NCBI GenBank assembly: GCA_028693165.1 | Contig: JAQUVX010000007.1 | Location: 1-64,000, forward strand | Length of the DNA stretch: 64,000 nt | Source: Lachnospiraceae bacterium | GTDB taxonomy: Bacteria > Bacillota > Clostridia > Lachnospirales > Lachnospiraceae | Direction of reading: 5' to 3' | Part shown: piece after piece, positions 1-9,607 of the stretch | Position numbering within the stretch: position 1 is the stretch's first letter | How the letters are laid out: every line of letters begins with the position of its first letter | Notes under the pieces: model-generated | What the model saw: only the letters and a program-made list of their open reading frames with translations | The model's database searches: none | What the model was told of the DNA's origin: nothing | Position numbers and translations under genes: made by a program

Positions 1-754
1 CCGTATCCACAGAGAACCAGCCGCCCCCTATGCCGAGGCAGCCCTTCTCCTTATCCACATAATACCACCTGTCATCGACCTTCACAATCCCGCTGCGCGT
101 CACAGCTCCCCCTTTGGTAAAATAGTAACTGCCGCCATCCACGTCCTTCCAGCCGTCATAATACAGAGAGCCATCCGCGTTGGCGTAATACCAGGTTGTC
201 CGGACCGGATCCGTTGGAAGGGTGCGTTCAGCTTCTACCGAGAACCAGCCACCCCCTATCCCCTGACATCCCTTGTCCTTGTCAACATAATACTTCTGTT
301 CTCCGACCGTTATCACGCCTCCGCGGACAGCCCGCCCATTCTTTTCGAAATAGAACTGCACACCATCGATAGAATACCAGCCATCGCAGTAAAGCTTTCC
401 TTCCTCGTCCGCATAGAACCATGTATAGCTGACCTTACCGTTCGACGCATTCACATTCTCCGCAGCACACCAGCCGCTCGTACACATAAATCCATTCTTA
501 TCGAAGAAATAGTATATTCCTTTCACATTGACAGACGTGTTGCTTACCATGATCCCGCTTCCATTCACATATCGCCAATGGCCCTGCGCATCCTGAACCC
601 ACTGGTTCTTTACCTGCTTCTCTTCCTCATAATACGTCCATTTCCCTTCTGCGTTTTTCTGCCAGCCATCATCTGCATAAATCATTGATATGTATGAAAA
701 GCTCATAGCCGTCAAAGCTATAGCAAACGTTATATTCTTCCATTTCTTTTTCAT
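1..754 (-). CDS. Secreted cell-wall-binding repeat protein (5' part only)
   Basis: The gene starts at 754 on the minus strand and runs off the left edge, so only about 251 residues are visible. Translation shows a signal peptide (MKKKWKNITFAIALTAMSFS, processed near YADDGW) followed by tandem choline/glucan-binding-type repeats of about 20 residues rich in Gly, Trp and Tyr, such as GWYSIDGVQFYFEKNGR and GWFSVEAERT. Such repeats anchor proteins non-covalently to the cell wall or to polysaccharide. A GGAG ribosome site lies 8 bases upstream of the ATG. Any catalytic domain would lie beyond the window. It follows the GDP-fucose operon on the same strand and may be a surface protein linked to the polysaccharide. 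Confidence 0.85.
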   Translation of the reverse strand, partial: MKKKWKNITFAIALTAMSFSYISMIYADDGWQKNAEGKWTYYEEEKQVKNQWVQDAQGHWRYVNGSGIMVSNTSVNVKGIYYFFDKNGFMCTSGWCAAENVNASNGKVSYTWFYADEEGKLYCDGWYSIDGVQFYFEKNGRAVRGGVITVGEQKYYVDKDKGCQGIGGGWFSVEAERTLPTDPVRTTWYYANADGSLYYDGWKDVDGGSYYFTKGGAVTRSGIVKVDDRWYYVDKEKGCLGIGGGWFSVDT

Positions 755-838
755 TATATGTTCTCCATATTCTCAACTTTATAGGCATTTGTTAAATGCA
801 ATTGAAACGTGTGATTGCGACAGCTAACAATTAATGTT

Positions 839-2533
839 TTATTTCACATATTCTCCAACAGCCTCAGCCAATCTTTCCTCAACTACTTTCGCCTCAGCTT
901 CATCCTTCGCACACACCGAAATATACGCTTTCATCTTTGGTTCTGTTCCAGACGGACGAATCACAATCGAACAATTCCCTTCCAGCAAATACTTTAATAC
1001 ATCTGATTTCGGAAGACCATCTATTCCCTTACTGTAATCCAGACAAGTCTCTACGTTGTTTCCAGCAAATGCATCTACACCTTTATGGAATGTCTCCATA
1101 ATTTCCTGCATCTTCTGTGCTCCACTTGCACCTTCAAATGTATAAGAATGAAGGGTATTAAGTGTATAGCCATAAGTGGCATACAGCTCTTCTAATTTTG
1201 CAAGTAGACTAATTCCTCTAGTTTTATAGTAAGCAAACATCTCGCAAATCAAAAATGCTCCATCCACAGCATCTTTATCTCTTGCATAAGAACCACTGAG
1301 GTATCCATAACTCTCTTCAAATCCAAAGATATAAGAATCAGCTTGTCCTTTTGCTTCCAACAGTCCAATCTGTTCACCGATAAACTTAAATCCAGTTAAC
1401 ACATTGATTGTCTTCACTCCATAATGTGCTGCAATTCTCTCTGCCATGTCTATCGTTACGATTGTTTTAACCATCACTGGTTTTTCTGGCATCGTGCCAT
1501 TCTCCACTCTTCTTGCACAAATATAATCTAAGAGAAGCATACCAGTCTCATTTCCAGAAAGGAGAACAAATTCTCCGTCTTCTTTCTTTACAGCGATTCC
1601 CACACGATCACAGTCAGGATCAGTTGCTAACAGTAAATCTGCATTACACTTTTTCGCGCATTCTATCCCCAGTGCCATTGCTTCTTTAATCTCTGGATTT
1701 GGATAAGGGCAAGTAGGGAAGTTGCCATCTGGCTGCTCCTGCTCTTTTACTACAGTAATGTTTGTAAATCCACCTTCACTCAAAGTACGAAGCACCGGTT
1801 TTAAACCAGTTCCGTTCAATGGGCTATACACAATCGCTACGTCTTTTTCAATCTCTGTATCCACTGTCAGCATAGATTCCTGCTTCACTCGATTAATAAA
1901 TGCTGTCTCTACTTCATCCTTAATGTAGGCAATCTTGCCTGATTCCAATCCTTTCTCGAACGAAATTCTCTTCACATCTGCAAATGTATCTACCGCATCA
2001 ATCTCTTTTAAAATCAAGTCGGCTGCTTCCGTTGTAATCTGACAGCCATCCGCACCATATACTTTATAGCCATTGTATTTTGCTGGATTATGCGATGCAG
2101 TAACCATGATACCTGCTGCACAGCCAAGCTCTCTTACCGCAAAAGAAAGGCAAGGCGTTGGCATTAACTGCTTGTAAATATGCACCGAAATTCCATTCGC
2201 AGCAAATACACCGGAAGAAATCTGTGCAAAGAGATCTGACTTAATTCTGGAGTCATAACTCACTGCAATAGACCAGTCTTTTTCCTCGAACTGTTCTTTC
2301 ACATAATTGGCTAAGCCTTGTGAAGCTTTCGCTACCGTGTAAATGTTCATGCGATTTGTTCCAGCTCCAATGACACCGCGAAGTCCACCTGTTCCAAATG
2401 CAAGTTCACGGTAAAAACTGTCTTCTTTTTGTTCAACATTGTCTGCCATAGAATTTAACTCTGCCACCACATCTGCATCCTCTGTTGCTTTAACAATCCA
2501 TATTTGACATTGTGATTCAATTTTATCCATCAT
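839..2533 (-). CDS. Phosphohexomutase (phosphomannomutase/phosphoglucomutase), 564 aa
   Basis: Alpha-D-phosphohexomutase family enzyme that interconverts hexose 6- and 1-phosphates. In this operon it most likely supplies mannose 1-phosphate for GDP-mannose, the ManB role. The active-site phosphoserine loop is visible as VTASHNPAKYNGYK, the metal loop as ATDPDCDRVG, the sugar loop as GFEESYGY, and the C-terminal phosphate-binding loop as IRPSGTEPKMK. About 565 residues is normal for the long Firmicutes PgcA type. The reading frame extends upstream to 2593, but the ATG at 2533 has a GGGAG-type ribosome site and the upstream codons do not look like the family. It is the last gene of the gmd-fcl-manC-manA operon, 72 bases after manA. 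Whether it prefers mannose or glucose cannot be read from the sequence. Confidence 0.93.
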   Translation of the reverse strand: MMDKIESQCQIWIVKATEDADVVAELNSMADNVEQKEDSFYRELAFGTGGLRGVIGAGTNRMNIYTVAKASQGLANYVKEQFEEKDWSIAVSYDSRIKSDLFAQISSGVFAANGISVHIYKQLMPTPCLSFAVRELGCAAGIMVTASHNPAKYNGYKVYGADGCQITTEAADLILKEIDAVDTFADVKRISFEKGLESGKIAYIKDEVETAFINRVKQESMLTVDTEIEKDVAIVYSPLNGTGLKPVLRTLSEGGFTNITVVKEQEQPDGNFPTCPYPNPEIKEAMALGIECAKKCNADLLLATDPDCDRVGIAVKKEDGEFVLLSGNETGMLLLDYICARRVENGTMPEKPVMVKTIVTIDMAERIAAHYGVKTINVLTGFKFIGEQIGLLEAKGQADSYIFGFEESYGYLSGSYARDKDAVDGAFLICEMFAYYKTRGISLLAKLEELYATYGYTLNTLHSYTFEGASGAQKMQEIMETFHKGVDAFAGNNVETCLDYSKGIDGLPKSDVLKYLLEGNCSIVIRPSGTEPKMKAYISVCAKDEAEAKVVEERLAEAVGEYVK

Positions 2534-2605
2534 TTTATTCAGCTCTCCCTTCCTATTCTCGTATTCATTAGACACGCAACGGAATTTGCACATGACTCTT
2601 TATCA

Positions 2606-3613
2606 TTAACATCCAACGCCAAGCAATTGGGCTTTCCCATGAAACCTCATCTTCGTAGAATTCGCTGGTACAAATATACAATCTCCCTTGAAGAAATTCA
2701 GCATCTGACCGTCTTCCATAAAAATCACACCACAGCCTTCCAGACACAAAAATACATAAAAAGAATTCTCCCTTGTATGAAAGTCCACCATACCTCGCAC
2801 AATCTCTGTATTAAGCAATAATCGTTCCACTTGAAAATACTTGCATCGGCAAAGAAGTTCGGATGCAGCACCTTTTCGGTACTTTAGCACACGCATAGGC
2901 TGTCTGGGCTCGCTGCTCCCCTTTAGGTTGGCAACCTCTACTGCTTTATCGACATGTAATTCTCGCAATTTTCCGTTCTTATCTACACGATTATAATCGT
3001 ACATCCGATAGGTCAGATTCGAGTTTTCCTGTATTTCTGCAATCAAAGCACCTGCACCGATTGCATGCACTGTTCCCGCCTCAATAAAGAATACATCATC
3101 CTTTTTGATTTTCACTTTCTGCAGATACTTTTCCACCGTACCATCAGCAAGACTCTTTTTCAATGTACTCTTGTCCATATCATGGTAAAAACCATACACC
3201 AACTTTGTATTCTCAGCGGCATCCATGACATACCACATCTCAGTTTTTCCCTGCTGACCATGCTCATACACATTAGCATATTCATCATCTGGATGAACCT
3301 GCACCGACAAATCACTTTTTGCATCAATCAACTTAATCAGAATCGGAAGTTCTCCTTCTGTACCTGGGTGAGTTCCCAACAGTTCTGGATGTTCCTTTAG
3401 TATTTCGGAAAGTGTTCTTCCTTCCCAGACTCCACTCCCGACAATACTTGATCCATCCGGATGTGTAGAACACTCCCAGCTCTCTGCCAGTGGTTCCTCG
3501 GGCAGCTCTTTTCCAAACTCAGTTCGAAGCCTTGAGCCTCCCCAGAGATAGTCCTTTCCTATTGGGCGAAGCAAGAACGCACTATTTACTGAGTTCATAT
3601 TTTGTTTTGTCAT
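2606..3613 (-). CDS. manA: Mannose-6-phosphate isomerase, class I (335 aa)
   Basis: Zinc enzyme that converts fructose 6-phosphate to mannose 6-phosphate, the entry step to GDP-mannose. The zinc-site motif QVHPDDEYAN is visible near residue 102, with the N-terminal signature DYLWGGSRLRTEFGK and EAGTVHAIGAGALIAEIQ in the cupin core. The length matches the short bacterial ManA/Pmi type. The ATG at 3613 has AAGGAG eight bases upstream. The gene overlaps the end of manC by 32 bases, so the two are probably translationally coupled. ManC also carries its own C-terminal cupin, so the locus encodes two PMI-type folds. Confidence 0.93.
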   Translation of the reverse strand: MTKQNMNSVNSAFLLRPIGKDYLWGGSRLRTEFGKELPEEPLAESWECSTHPDGSSIVGSGVWEGRTLSEILKEHPELLGTHPGTEGELPILIKLIDAKSDLSVQVHPDDEYANVYEHGQQGKTEMWYVMDAAENTKLVYGFYHDMDKSTLKKSLADGTVEKYLQKVKIKKDDVFFIEAGTVHAIGAGALIAEIQENSNLTYRMYDYNRVDKNGKLRELHVDKAVEVANLKGSSEPRQPMRVLKYRKGAASELLCRCKYFQVERLLLNTEIVRGMVDFHTRENSFYVFLCLEGCGVIFMEDGQMLNFFKGDCIFVPANSTKMRFHGKAQLLGVGC

Positions 3614-4898
3614 TTACATTGATCTCCTTACCTAACTGAACTTCCATAATTTTCAGTTCTGTATCGGCAATGATTGTATGTCTGCATCCAGCCTGCATTG
3701 TCACCACATCTCCCGGACATACTTTCTCTTCCATTCCATCTACGATCGTAGTACCTGTTCCCGAAAGAATGGTCCATACCTCATCACGATGTTCATGGCT
3801 ATGATAGTTCATGCTATGACCTGGATTTAAAGTAATCTTAATGGTCATGCTTTCTTCTTCAATATCCTGTACCTCAAATTTCCCCCAGGATTTTTCTGCA
3901 AACATCACCTGCTGTTTCATTTTATCCACAAATGGTTTGATATAGCTCGACTGTTCTTTATCAGACACAAGAATTCCTTCTGCACTGGCAGAAACAATCA
4001 CGTTCTTCAGCCCCATGCAAAGAATCGGAATATCTAGTTCGTTAATAACACTGACATCCTCACAGGTATCATTACAGATGGCATTCCCAACAATGTTTTC
4101 CGACATCTCTTCTGTCAGCGTATTCCAAGTTCCAAGATCCTTCCAGTATCCAGAGAACCGCATCACCTGAATACTGTCTTCTTTTTCTACGACAGCATAG
4201 TCAAAGCTAATCTTGTTCAATGTCTCATACTTATCAAAAAGATCCTGATAATCTGTAAAATCAATTAATTCGTGTGCTTTCTTTAATACATATCCTAATT
4301 TATAGGCAAAAACTCCGCCATTCCAAAGTGCGCCTTGAGAAATGTAAAACTTTGCCGTTTCTTCATCTGGTTTTTCTTTAAATGTTTTTACATAACTGGT
4401 AGCTTCTTCGCTTTTTGGAATGATGTATCCATATTTTTCACTTGGATAAGTTGGTTCCATTCCCATAAGTACCAGATTTGCTTCTCCCTGCTCCGCCTGT
4501 TTTCCCAGAGCTTCCAGTGCTTCAAAATAGTCTTTCTCCACATAAGGATCCACTGGGCACACTACAACAGCTTCCTCTTCGGATACACCCTGTACATCAT
4601 GAAGATAGGCTGTTGCCAATGCAATTGCTGGAAATGTATCACGTCTGCAAGGTTCTACACTGATACCAACACCATCTCCCAATTGATTATGAATTGCGGA
4701 AACCTGAGTTTTTGAAGTAGCAATGGTTACAACCGCTTCCCTGTCCACCTTACATATCTGACGATATACACGTTGTACCATAGATTCATAAGAGCCATCT
4801 TCTGCTTTAAATATTTTAATAAACTGTTTGGAACGGATATCATTGGATAAAGGCCAAAGACGTTTTCCCGATCCACCAGATAATAATACTATATTCAT
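3582..4898 (-). CDS. manC: Mannose-1-phosphate guanylyltransferase with C-terminal cupin (438 aa)
   Basis: Makes GDP-mannose from mannose 1-phosphate and GTP. The N-terminal nucleotidyltransferase signature LLSGGSGKRLWPLSND starts at residue 5. The middle has the expected FKEKPDEETA and LWNGGVFAYK stretches. The last about 115 residues form a mannose-6-phosphate isomerase type II cupin (MNYHSHEHRDEVWTILSG, then GDVVTMQAGCRHTI). I chose the ATG at 4898 because AGGAAGG precedes it and the family begins at this point; the open frame itself runs to 4925. It starts 13 bases after the fcl stop codon and overlaps manA. Confidence 0.93.
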   Translation of the reverse strand: MNIVLLSGGSGKRLWPLSNDIRSKQFIKIFKAEDGSYESMVQRVYRQICKVDREAVVTIATSKTQVSAIHNQLGDGVGISVEPCRRDTFPAIALATAYLHDVQGVSEEEAVVVCPVDPYVEKDYFEALEALGKQAEQGEANLVLMGMEPTYPSEKYGYIIPKSEEATSYVKTFKEKPDEETAKFYISQGALWNGGVFAYKLGYVLKKAHELIDFTDYQDLFDKYETLNKISFDYAVVEKEDSIQVMRFSGYWKDLGTWNTLTEEMSENIVGNAICNDTCEDVSVINELDIPILCMGLKNVIVSASAEGILVSDKEQSSYIKPFVDKMKQQVMFAEKSWGKFEVQDIEEESMTIKITLNPGHSMNYHSHEHRDEVWTILSGTGTTIVDGMEEKVCPGDVVTMQAGCRHTIIADTELKIMEVQLGKEINVNDKTKYELSK

Positions 4899-4911
4899 AT
4901 GTAAATCCTTC

Positions 4912-5856
4912 CTACCGTTCTGCACGCATCGGGTTATTCAGGAAATCCTCATAGGAGAGACGAATTCCCTCTTCCAGTTCCGTCTGATAATGCCAGCCAA
5001 GCTTTTCACTCTTAGACACATCTAAAAGCTTCCTTGGAGTTCCGTTCGGCTTGGTTGTGTCCCATTTAATCTCACCATCAAATCCGATGACCTTCGCAAC
5101 TAATTCTGTCAATTCCTTAATCGTAAGTTCTTTTCCTGTACCAGCATTCACAGTCTCATTACCACTATAATGATTCATCAGGAATACGCAGAGATCTGCA
5201 AGATCATCCACATACAGGAATTCTCTTAATGGAGAACCATCTCCCCAACATGTTACCTCTGTGAGACCAGCTTCTTTTGCTTCATGGAAACGACGAATTA
5301 AAGCTGGAAGGACATGACTGTGTGTTGGATGATAATTATCATTTGGTCCATAAAGATTCGTTGGCATCACGCTGATATAATTTGTTCCATACTGACGATT
5401 TAAGAACTCACAGTATTTTAAACCAGAGATTTTTGCCAATGCATATGCCTCATTTGTTTTCTCTAACTCACTGGTAAGCAGACAACTTTCCTTCATCGGC
5501 TGTTCTGCCAAACGTGGGTAAATACAAGAAGAACCTAAGAACTCCAACTTCTTGCAGCCATTTTTCCAAGCGGCATTGATGACATTCATCTCAAGCATCA
5601 TATTGTCATACATAAAATCTGCCAGTGCTTCCTGATTGGCAATGATTCCACCAACCTTTGCAGCTGCCAAAAATATATAATCTGGTTTTTCCGCAGCAAA
5701 GAAGTCCTTCACTGCCTCTTGGTTAATTAAATCCAATTCCTTGTGTGTTCTGGTAATAATATTTGTATATCCTTGTTTCTCCAGACATCTGACAATGGCT
5801 GATCCAACCATGCCTCTATGTCCTGCTACATATATCTTTGCACTTTTTTCCATCAT
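4912..5856 (-). CDS. fcl: GDP-L-fucose synthase (314 aa)
   Basis: Bifunctional 3,5-epimerase/4-reductase that makes GDP-L-fucose from GDP-4-keto-6-deoxymannose using NADPH. The Rossmann motif is [13 protein letters not shown] near the N-terminus. The catalytic YxxxK is in [13 protein letters not shown], with SSCIYP before it. Length and motifs are typical of the Fcl/WcaG family. The start at 5856 (two consecutive ATGs) has AAGGAG nine bases upstream; an in-frame GTG at 5877 lacks one. It follows gmd by 24 bases, the order usual for GDP-fucose synthesis loci. Confidence 0.95.
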   Translation of the reverse strand: MMEKSAKIYVAGHRGMVGSAIVRCLEKQGYTNIITRTHKELDLINQEAVKDFFAAEKPDYIFLAAAKVGGIIANQEALADFMYDNMMLEMNVINAAWKNGCKKLEFLGSSCIYPRLAEQPMKESCLLTSELEKTNEAYALAKISGLKYCEFLNRQYGTNYISVMPTNLYGPNDNYHPTHSHVLPALIRRFHEAKEAGLTEVTCWGDGSPLREFLYVDDLADLCVFLMNHYSGNETVNAGTGKELTIKELTELVAKVIGFDGEIKWDTTKPNGTPRKLLDVSKSEKLGWHYQTELEEGIRLSYEDFLNNPMRAER

Positions 5857-5880
5857 GACCACATTCTCCTTATTCACTTC

Positions 5881-6927
5881 TTATGCCTGTTTCATAGCCT
5901 TTTCGCGTTTAGCAAGTTCACGATCATGTTTTGCCATAATGCTTACTAATTCTTCATAGCTGGTCTTCTGCGGATTCCATCCAAGTACCGTTTTAGCCTT
6001 TGTAGGATCTCCCCAAAGATTATCAACGTCTGTAGGTCTAAACCACGCAGGATTTACGCATACCAGCATCTTTCCAGTAGCCGCATCAAATCCCTTCTCT
6101 TCTAATCCTTCACCTTCCCAACGAATAATAATACCGTTAGCAGCAAATGCTTTCTCTGTAAAATCACGAACAGTGTGCTGTTCTCCAGTCGCAATTACAA
6201 AATCTTCTGGTGTATCATGCTGAAGAATCAACCACATGCATTCCACATAATCCTTCGCATATCCCCAGTCACGCAAAGAATCCACGTTGCCAAGCTCCAG
6301 ATGATCCTGTAGTCCTTCTGCGATTCTTCCGGCCGCTAATGTAATCTTTCGAGTAACAAAGTTCTCCCCACGTCTTTCTGATTCGTGATTGAACAGGATA
6401 CCACTTACTGCAAACATATTGTAAGCTTCACGGTATTCTTTTGTAATCCAAAAACCATACTGTTTTGCCACTGCATATGGGCTGTATGGATGGAATGGAG
6501 TTGTCTCTCTTTGAGGTACTTCTTCCACTTTTCCATACAATTCAGAAGTAGATGCCTGATATACTTTCGTCTTCTCCGCAAGTCCAAGAATACGAACTGC
6601 TTCTAGTACTCTTAATACACCAAGGGCATCCACATCTCCAGAATACTCTGGAACATCAAAAGATATCTGTACATGTGATTGGGCAGCAAGATTATAAATC
6701 TCATCTGGTTGTACCAAACCAATAATACGTACTAAGGAAGAAGAGTCTGATAAATCTCCTTCATGTAATGTAATAGAATTATTAGCTAATAAGTGATCAA
6801 TTCTTGCTGTATTAGAAATAGATGCTCTTCTTGTGATTCCGTGAACTTCATATCCCTTCTCTAATAAAAATTCTGCTAAATAAGAACCATCCTGTCCTGT
6901 AATTCCTGTAATCAATGCTTTTTTCAT
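5881..6927 (-). CDS. gmd: GDP-mannose 4,6-dehydratase (348 aa)
   Basis: First committed enzyme of GDP-L-fucose synthesis; it removes water from GDP-mannose using bound NADP. The nucleotide-binding motif [17 protein letters not shown] starts at residue 6. The catalytic region has STSELYGKV and [10 protein letters not shown], and [12 protein letters not shown] is characteristic of GMD. The ATG at 6927 gives the canonical MKKALITG start, although the frame is open to 6969. It is the first gene of the five-gene leftward operon and diverges from an AraC-family gene across about 170 bases of putative control region. Confidence 0.96.
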   Translation of the reverse strand: MKKALITGITGQDGSYLAEFLLEKGYEVHGITRRASISNTARIDHLLANNSITLHEGDLSDSSSLVRIIGLVQPDEIYNLAAQSHVQISFDVPEYSGDVDALGVLRVLEAVRILGLAEKTKVYQASTSELYGKVEEVPQRETTPFHPYSPYAVAKQYGFWITKEYREAYNMFAVSGILFNHESERRGENFVTRKITLAAGRIAEGLQDHLELGNVDSLRDWGYAKDYVECMWLILQHDTPEDFVIATGEQHTVRDFTEKAFAANGIIIRWEGEGLEEKGFDAATGKMLVCVNPAWFRPTDVDNLWGDPTKAKTVLGWNPQKTSYEELVSIMAKHDRELAKREKAMKQA

Positions 6928-7016
6928 TATCGTATAACCTCTTCTTTCTGTTTTATTAACAATTAACATCTAGGTAGTATTTTACTAAATAGAATGATTT
7001 CTGTTGAGTGTATATC

Positions 7017-7043
7017 TTGACTATTGTTAGTATTATATTGACT
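7017..7043. promoter_or_regulatory. Direct repeat TTGACT x2, 21 bp apart, between gmd and the AraC gene
   Basis: TTGACT occurs at 7017-7022 and again at 7038-7043, exactly 21 bases (two helical turns) apart, in the divergent gmd/araC spacer. AraC-family regulators often bind direct repeats in this phasing, so this is a candidate operator. On the minus strand a TATAAT sits inside the same interval with no good -35, which would suit an activator-dependent gmd promoter. Operator function is inference. Confidence 0.4.
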
Positions 7044-7097
7044 TTTATGATATACTAGAAAAAATAGCCAGAAAGAATAAGTTAAGGAGTAATACTC

Positions 7098-7958
7098 ATG
7101 GATCCATATACTTTTCAGGGCAACTTAGAAGCATCCAATCGTACTCTTTATACTGCATCCAGTTTTGCCCGAAATAATCTTCTGCATTTGCAGGAAATCG
7201 GAAGCCTGCATGCAACCAGTGCTCATACCAATCGTAGAGAAAGTCTTGCCTCTTACCTGTTTTTTATGGTCGAATCAGGAACTGGCACACTGACCTATCA
7301 CAATATTGACTACCCGCTTTCCGCAGGAGACTGCGTTTTTATCGACTGCCGTACTGCTTATGCACACACCACTTCCGATGATCTGTGGCAATTACGCTGG
7401 GTGCATTTCCAAGGACCTACCATGGAACAAATCTATCTTAAATATAAAGAAAGAGGTGGAACGCCTACGTTTCACCCCTCTGATTTCGTGCAATATGGAA
7501 TTGTATTAACTTCTATTGAGGAAGTTCTTATTTCTGATTCTCATGTAAAAGATATGAGTATCCACGAAAAGCTTTCTGGTCTTTTAGTGCATCTCATGGA
7601 AGACAGTTGGCAGCCTGACCAGGCAAAAAAGTTTTCTGCTAAACGTCAAAGCTTACAACATATTCGAGAATATCTGGATACTCATTATCAAGAACATCTA
7701 AAGCTAAACGATATTGCTGATAAATTCTATATCAACAAATATTATTTAACACGAATTTTCAAAGAACAATACGGTATAACCATCAGTAATTACATCCAAC
7801 AGCTTCGAATTACGCATGCCAAACAATTACTGCGCTTCTCTGATCTATCTATAGATAAGATTGGTGAAGGCTGCGGATTGAATGATGCAAATTACTTCTC
7901 GCGTGTATTTAAAAAAGTAGAGGGAATATCACCTGGTGAGTTTCGCAAGACTTGGTAA
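7098..7958 (+). CDS. AraC-family transcriptional regulator (cupin plus two HTH), 286 aa
   Basis: The N-terminal half (about residues 15-150) is a cupin-like sugar-sensing domain (FMVESGTGTLTYHNIDYPL, SAGDCVFIDCRTAY). The C-terminal about 100 residues are an AraC-type double helix-turn-helix with the hallmark stretches LNDIADKFYINKYYLTRIFK and DANYFSRVFKKVEGISPGEF. AAGGAG lies eight or so bases before the ATG. It is divergent from gmd and is the likely regulator of the GDP-fucose operon, perhaps sensing a sugar. The ligand cannot be told. Confidence 0.92.
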   Translation: MDPYTFQGNLEASNRTLYTASSFARNNLLHLQEIGSLHATSAHTNRRESLASYLFFMVESGTGTLTYHNIDYPLSAGDCVFIDCRTAYAHTTSDDLWQLRWVHFQGPTMEQIYLKYKERGGTPTFHPSDFVQYGIVLTSIEEVLISDSHVKDMSIHEKLSGLLVHLMEDSWQPDQAKKFSAKRQSLQHIREYLDTHYQEHLKLNDIADKFYINKYYLTRIFKEQYGITISNYIQQLRITHAKQLLRFSDLSIDKIGEGCGLNDANYFSRVFKKVEGISPGEFRKTW

Positions 7959-8104
7959 TAATATTGATCATCTTAAAGATATCTCGGTCTCTTTCCAAAA
8001 GAACTTGAAAACCAGTTAAATCTGAACTTTGCATAAAAGTTACACTAAGCGCTACAATTCCTTGATTGTTTATTGCGGTGGGTTAGCCGGACTAGCGGGG
8101 TAAA

Positions 8105-8353
8105 ATGCCCCGGAATACTCACCAACTGTTGGATTATATCTATGAATATGGTGGAAAACCTACGATCCCATCCAAAAATGGAGCCAAATTTGAATGCCAT
8201 TGTAATTGGTGGCTCTATAAGGAGAGACACTTGGTTGAATAATATTTTCTTAAACTTAAGGGATTTCGCCGGATAGCTACGCGTTATAACAAACTGGTTG
8301 TTACCTATCTGAGGGTTATATGCATTGCGTCCATTCTAATTTGGTTAAAATAA
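8105..8353 (+). pseudogene. IS5-family transposase remnant (C-terminal part, internal stop)
   Basis: Translation from 8105 gives a typical IS5/IS4-like C-terminus: YKERHLVE, then KGFRRIATRYNKL and a terminal IASILIWLK before the stop at 8351. An in-frame TAA at 8240-8242 interrupts the frame just after the conserved glutamate of the DDE region. Only about 82 codons remain and no terminal inverted repeats are evident. This is an old insertion-sequence scar at the downstream edge of the polysaccharide cluster. Confidence 0.75.
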
Positions 8354-8381
8354 ACAACTTCAAATGTTTTTCAAACGGACT

Positions 8382-8459
8382 CTAGGAACATGAGTATAAG
8401 TGCATTCATTATTGAAGAACTCAATAGTTTACCCACATTAAATGCAATAACAGCAGATA
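8382..8459 (-). pseudogene. Remnant of a second wzx flippase gene
   Basis: This 78-base stretch aligns without gaps to 11891-11968 near the 3' end of the intact flippase gene; I count 13 mismatches. It has no open frame of useful length. It is a leftover of a homologous flippase, either a duplicated copy or the trace of a replaced polysaccharide cluster. Confidence 0.7.
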
Positions 8460-8577
8460 TTTGAGAGTTAAAAGTTCTATCTTCATATCATTGCATGTTT
8501 GTGCACCTAAAGGTCTGCATTTCAAAAAATATCGAGTCTTCGTATTTTCATCGTTCCACCCTCTTTTTCTCTCATCT

Positions 8578-9582
8578 TCATTCATTCACTTTTCTCTGCA
8601 TTATCAATTTCCAAAACCAATACTTTTTAAGTTTAAAAAAAGGATAATACTTTTTCATAGAGTGATCCTTGACTTCAGTTAATCTTAAATATTTTATAGC
8701 ATATGATACATCTACTGAACTCATATACCGATAAAATTCCTTTTTCTTTTCAGACTCCGAAAGATTGTTTTGATACACAAACAAACTTTTTTTTAAATAG
8801 TCAATAGACATCTTCCATATTTTCTGATAAAAAGCCGCAAATAACTGATGTGAACAATTCTTTTCAACCATCCATAGTCTAATCTGTTGATAAGAATACA
8901 CCAAGTCTTCCGAATAATTTGGATTATAAGAATTTACTGTAGATAATGTATTTATTCGATAAATATAACCATCCACATCAGCATATATAATTCTTTTTGT
9001 CTCCTGCAAATACATTAGATTAAAAAGGCCATCTTCCATGCGCTTCATTCCTACAATAAACCGAATACCACTTTCTTGAATAATATCTCTTCTATACACT
9101 TTCCCCCATACAGTGTTAAAGAAACAATTACTAAAATCCTTATTATACGTTAAGACAGCAAGCTGTGCTAAAGATACATCAACTTCCGTATTTCCACTAA
9201 ATATTTTCTTTTCAACCCCTGCCCGACTCAGGATCTGGACAGAAAAACAGGTCAAATCCGTATTCTCATCCAATTCACAATCTAAACGTTCAAGTGTGTT
9301 ATCCATAAACATATCATCTGCATCCAAAAAAAGAATATAATCCCCAAAAGCATTCTTGATTCCCGTATTCCTTGCCGATGCAACACCAGCATTTTTCTGG
9401 TGAATCACTTTGATATGGTTATCTATTAACGCTATTTGATCACAGAAATTTGCAGTGGATTGCATTGATCCATCATCAATAATAATTATTTCATATTCCG
9501 CGTTGCTGTGAATACTAAAAACTGCATCGTTGAGCATACTCTCCTCAGCATTATACACGGGAATGATGACTGAATACTTCAT
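8578..9582 (-). CDS. Glycosyltransferase family 2 (334 aa)
   Basis: GT-A fold glycosyltransferase that would add a sugar to the lipid-linked repeat unit on the cytoplasmic side. The family 2 signature is clear: YSVIIPVYNAEE at the N-terminus, IIIIDDGSMQSTANFC, the nucleotide site GVASARNTGIKNAFGDY and the DxD motif in FLDADDMFMD. The start at 9582 has GGAGG nine bases upstream; an ATG two codons earlier lies too close to that site. It is the last intact gene of the leftward cluster. Donor and acceptor sugars cannot be deduced. Confidence 0.88.
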   Translation of the reverse strand: MKYSVIIPVYNAEESMLNDAVFSIHSNAEYEIIIIDDGSMQSTANFCDQIALIDNHIKVIHQKNAGVASARNTGIKNAFGDYILFLDADDMFMDNTLERLDCELDENTDLTCFSVQILSRAGVEKKIFSGNTEVDVSLAQLAVLTYNKDFSNCFFNTVWGKVYRRDIIQESGIRFIVGMKRMEDGLFNLMYLQETKRIIYADVDGYIYRINTLSTVNSYNPNYSEDLVYSYQQIRLWMVEKNCSHQLFAAFYQKIWKMSIDYLKKSLFVYQNNLSESEKKKEFYRYMSSVDVSYAIKYLRLTEVKDHSMKKYYPFFKLKKYWFWKLIMQRKVNE

Positions 9583-9607
9583 CCACATTCACCTCCATCC
9601 AACTATA

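Noticed and set aside
6405-6606. Two short open frames in the gmd region, one on each strand
   Set aside because: They are shadow frames of the well-conserved gmd gene.
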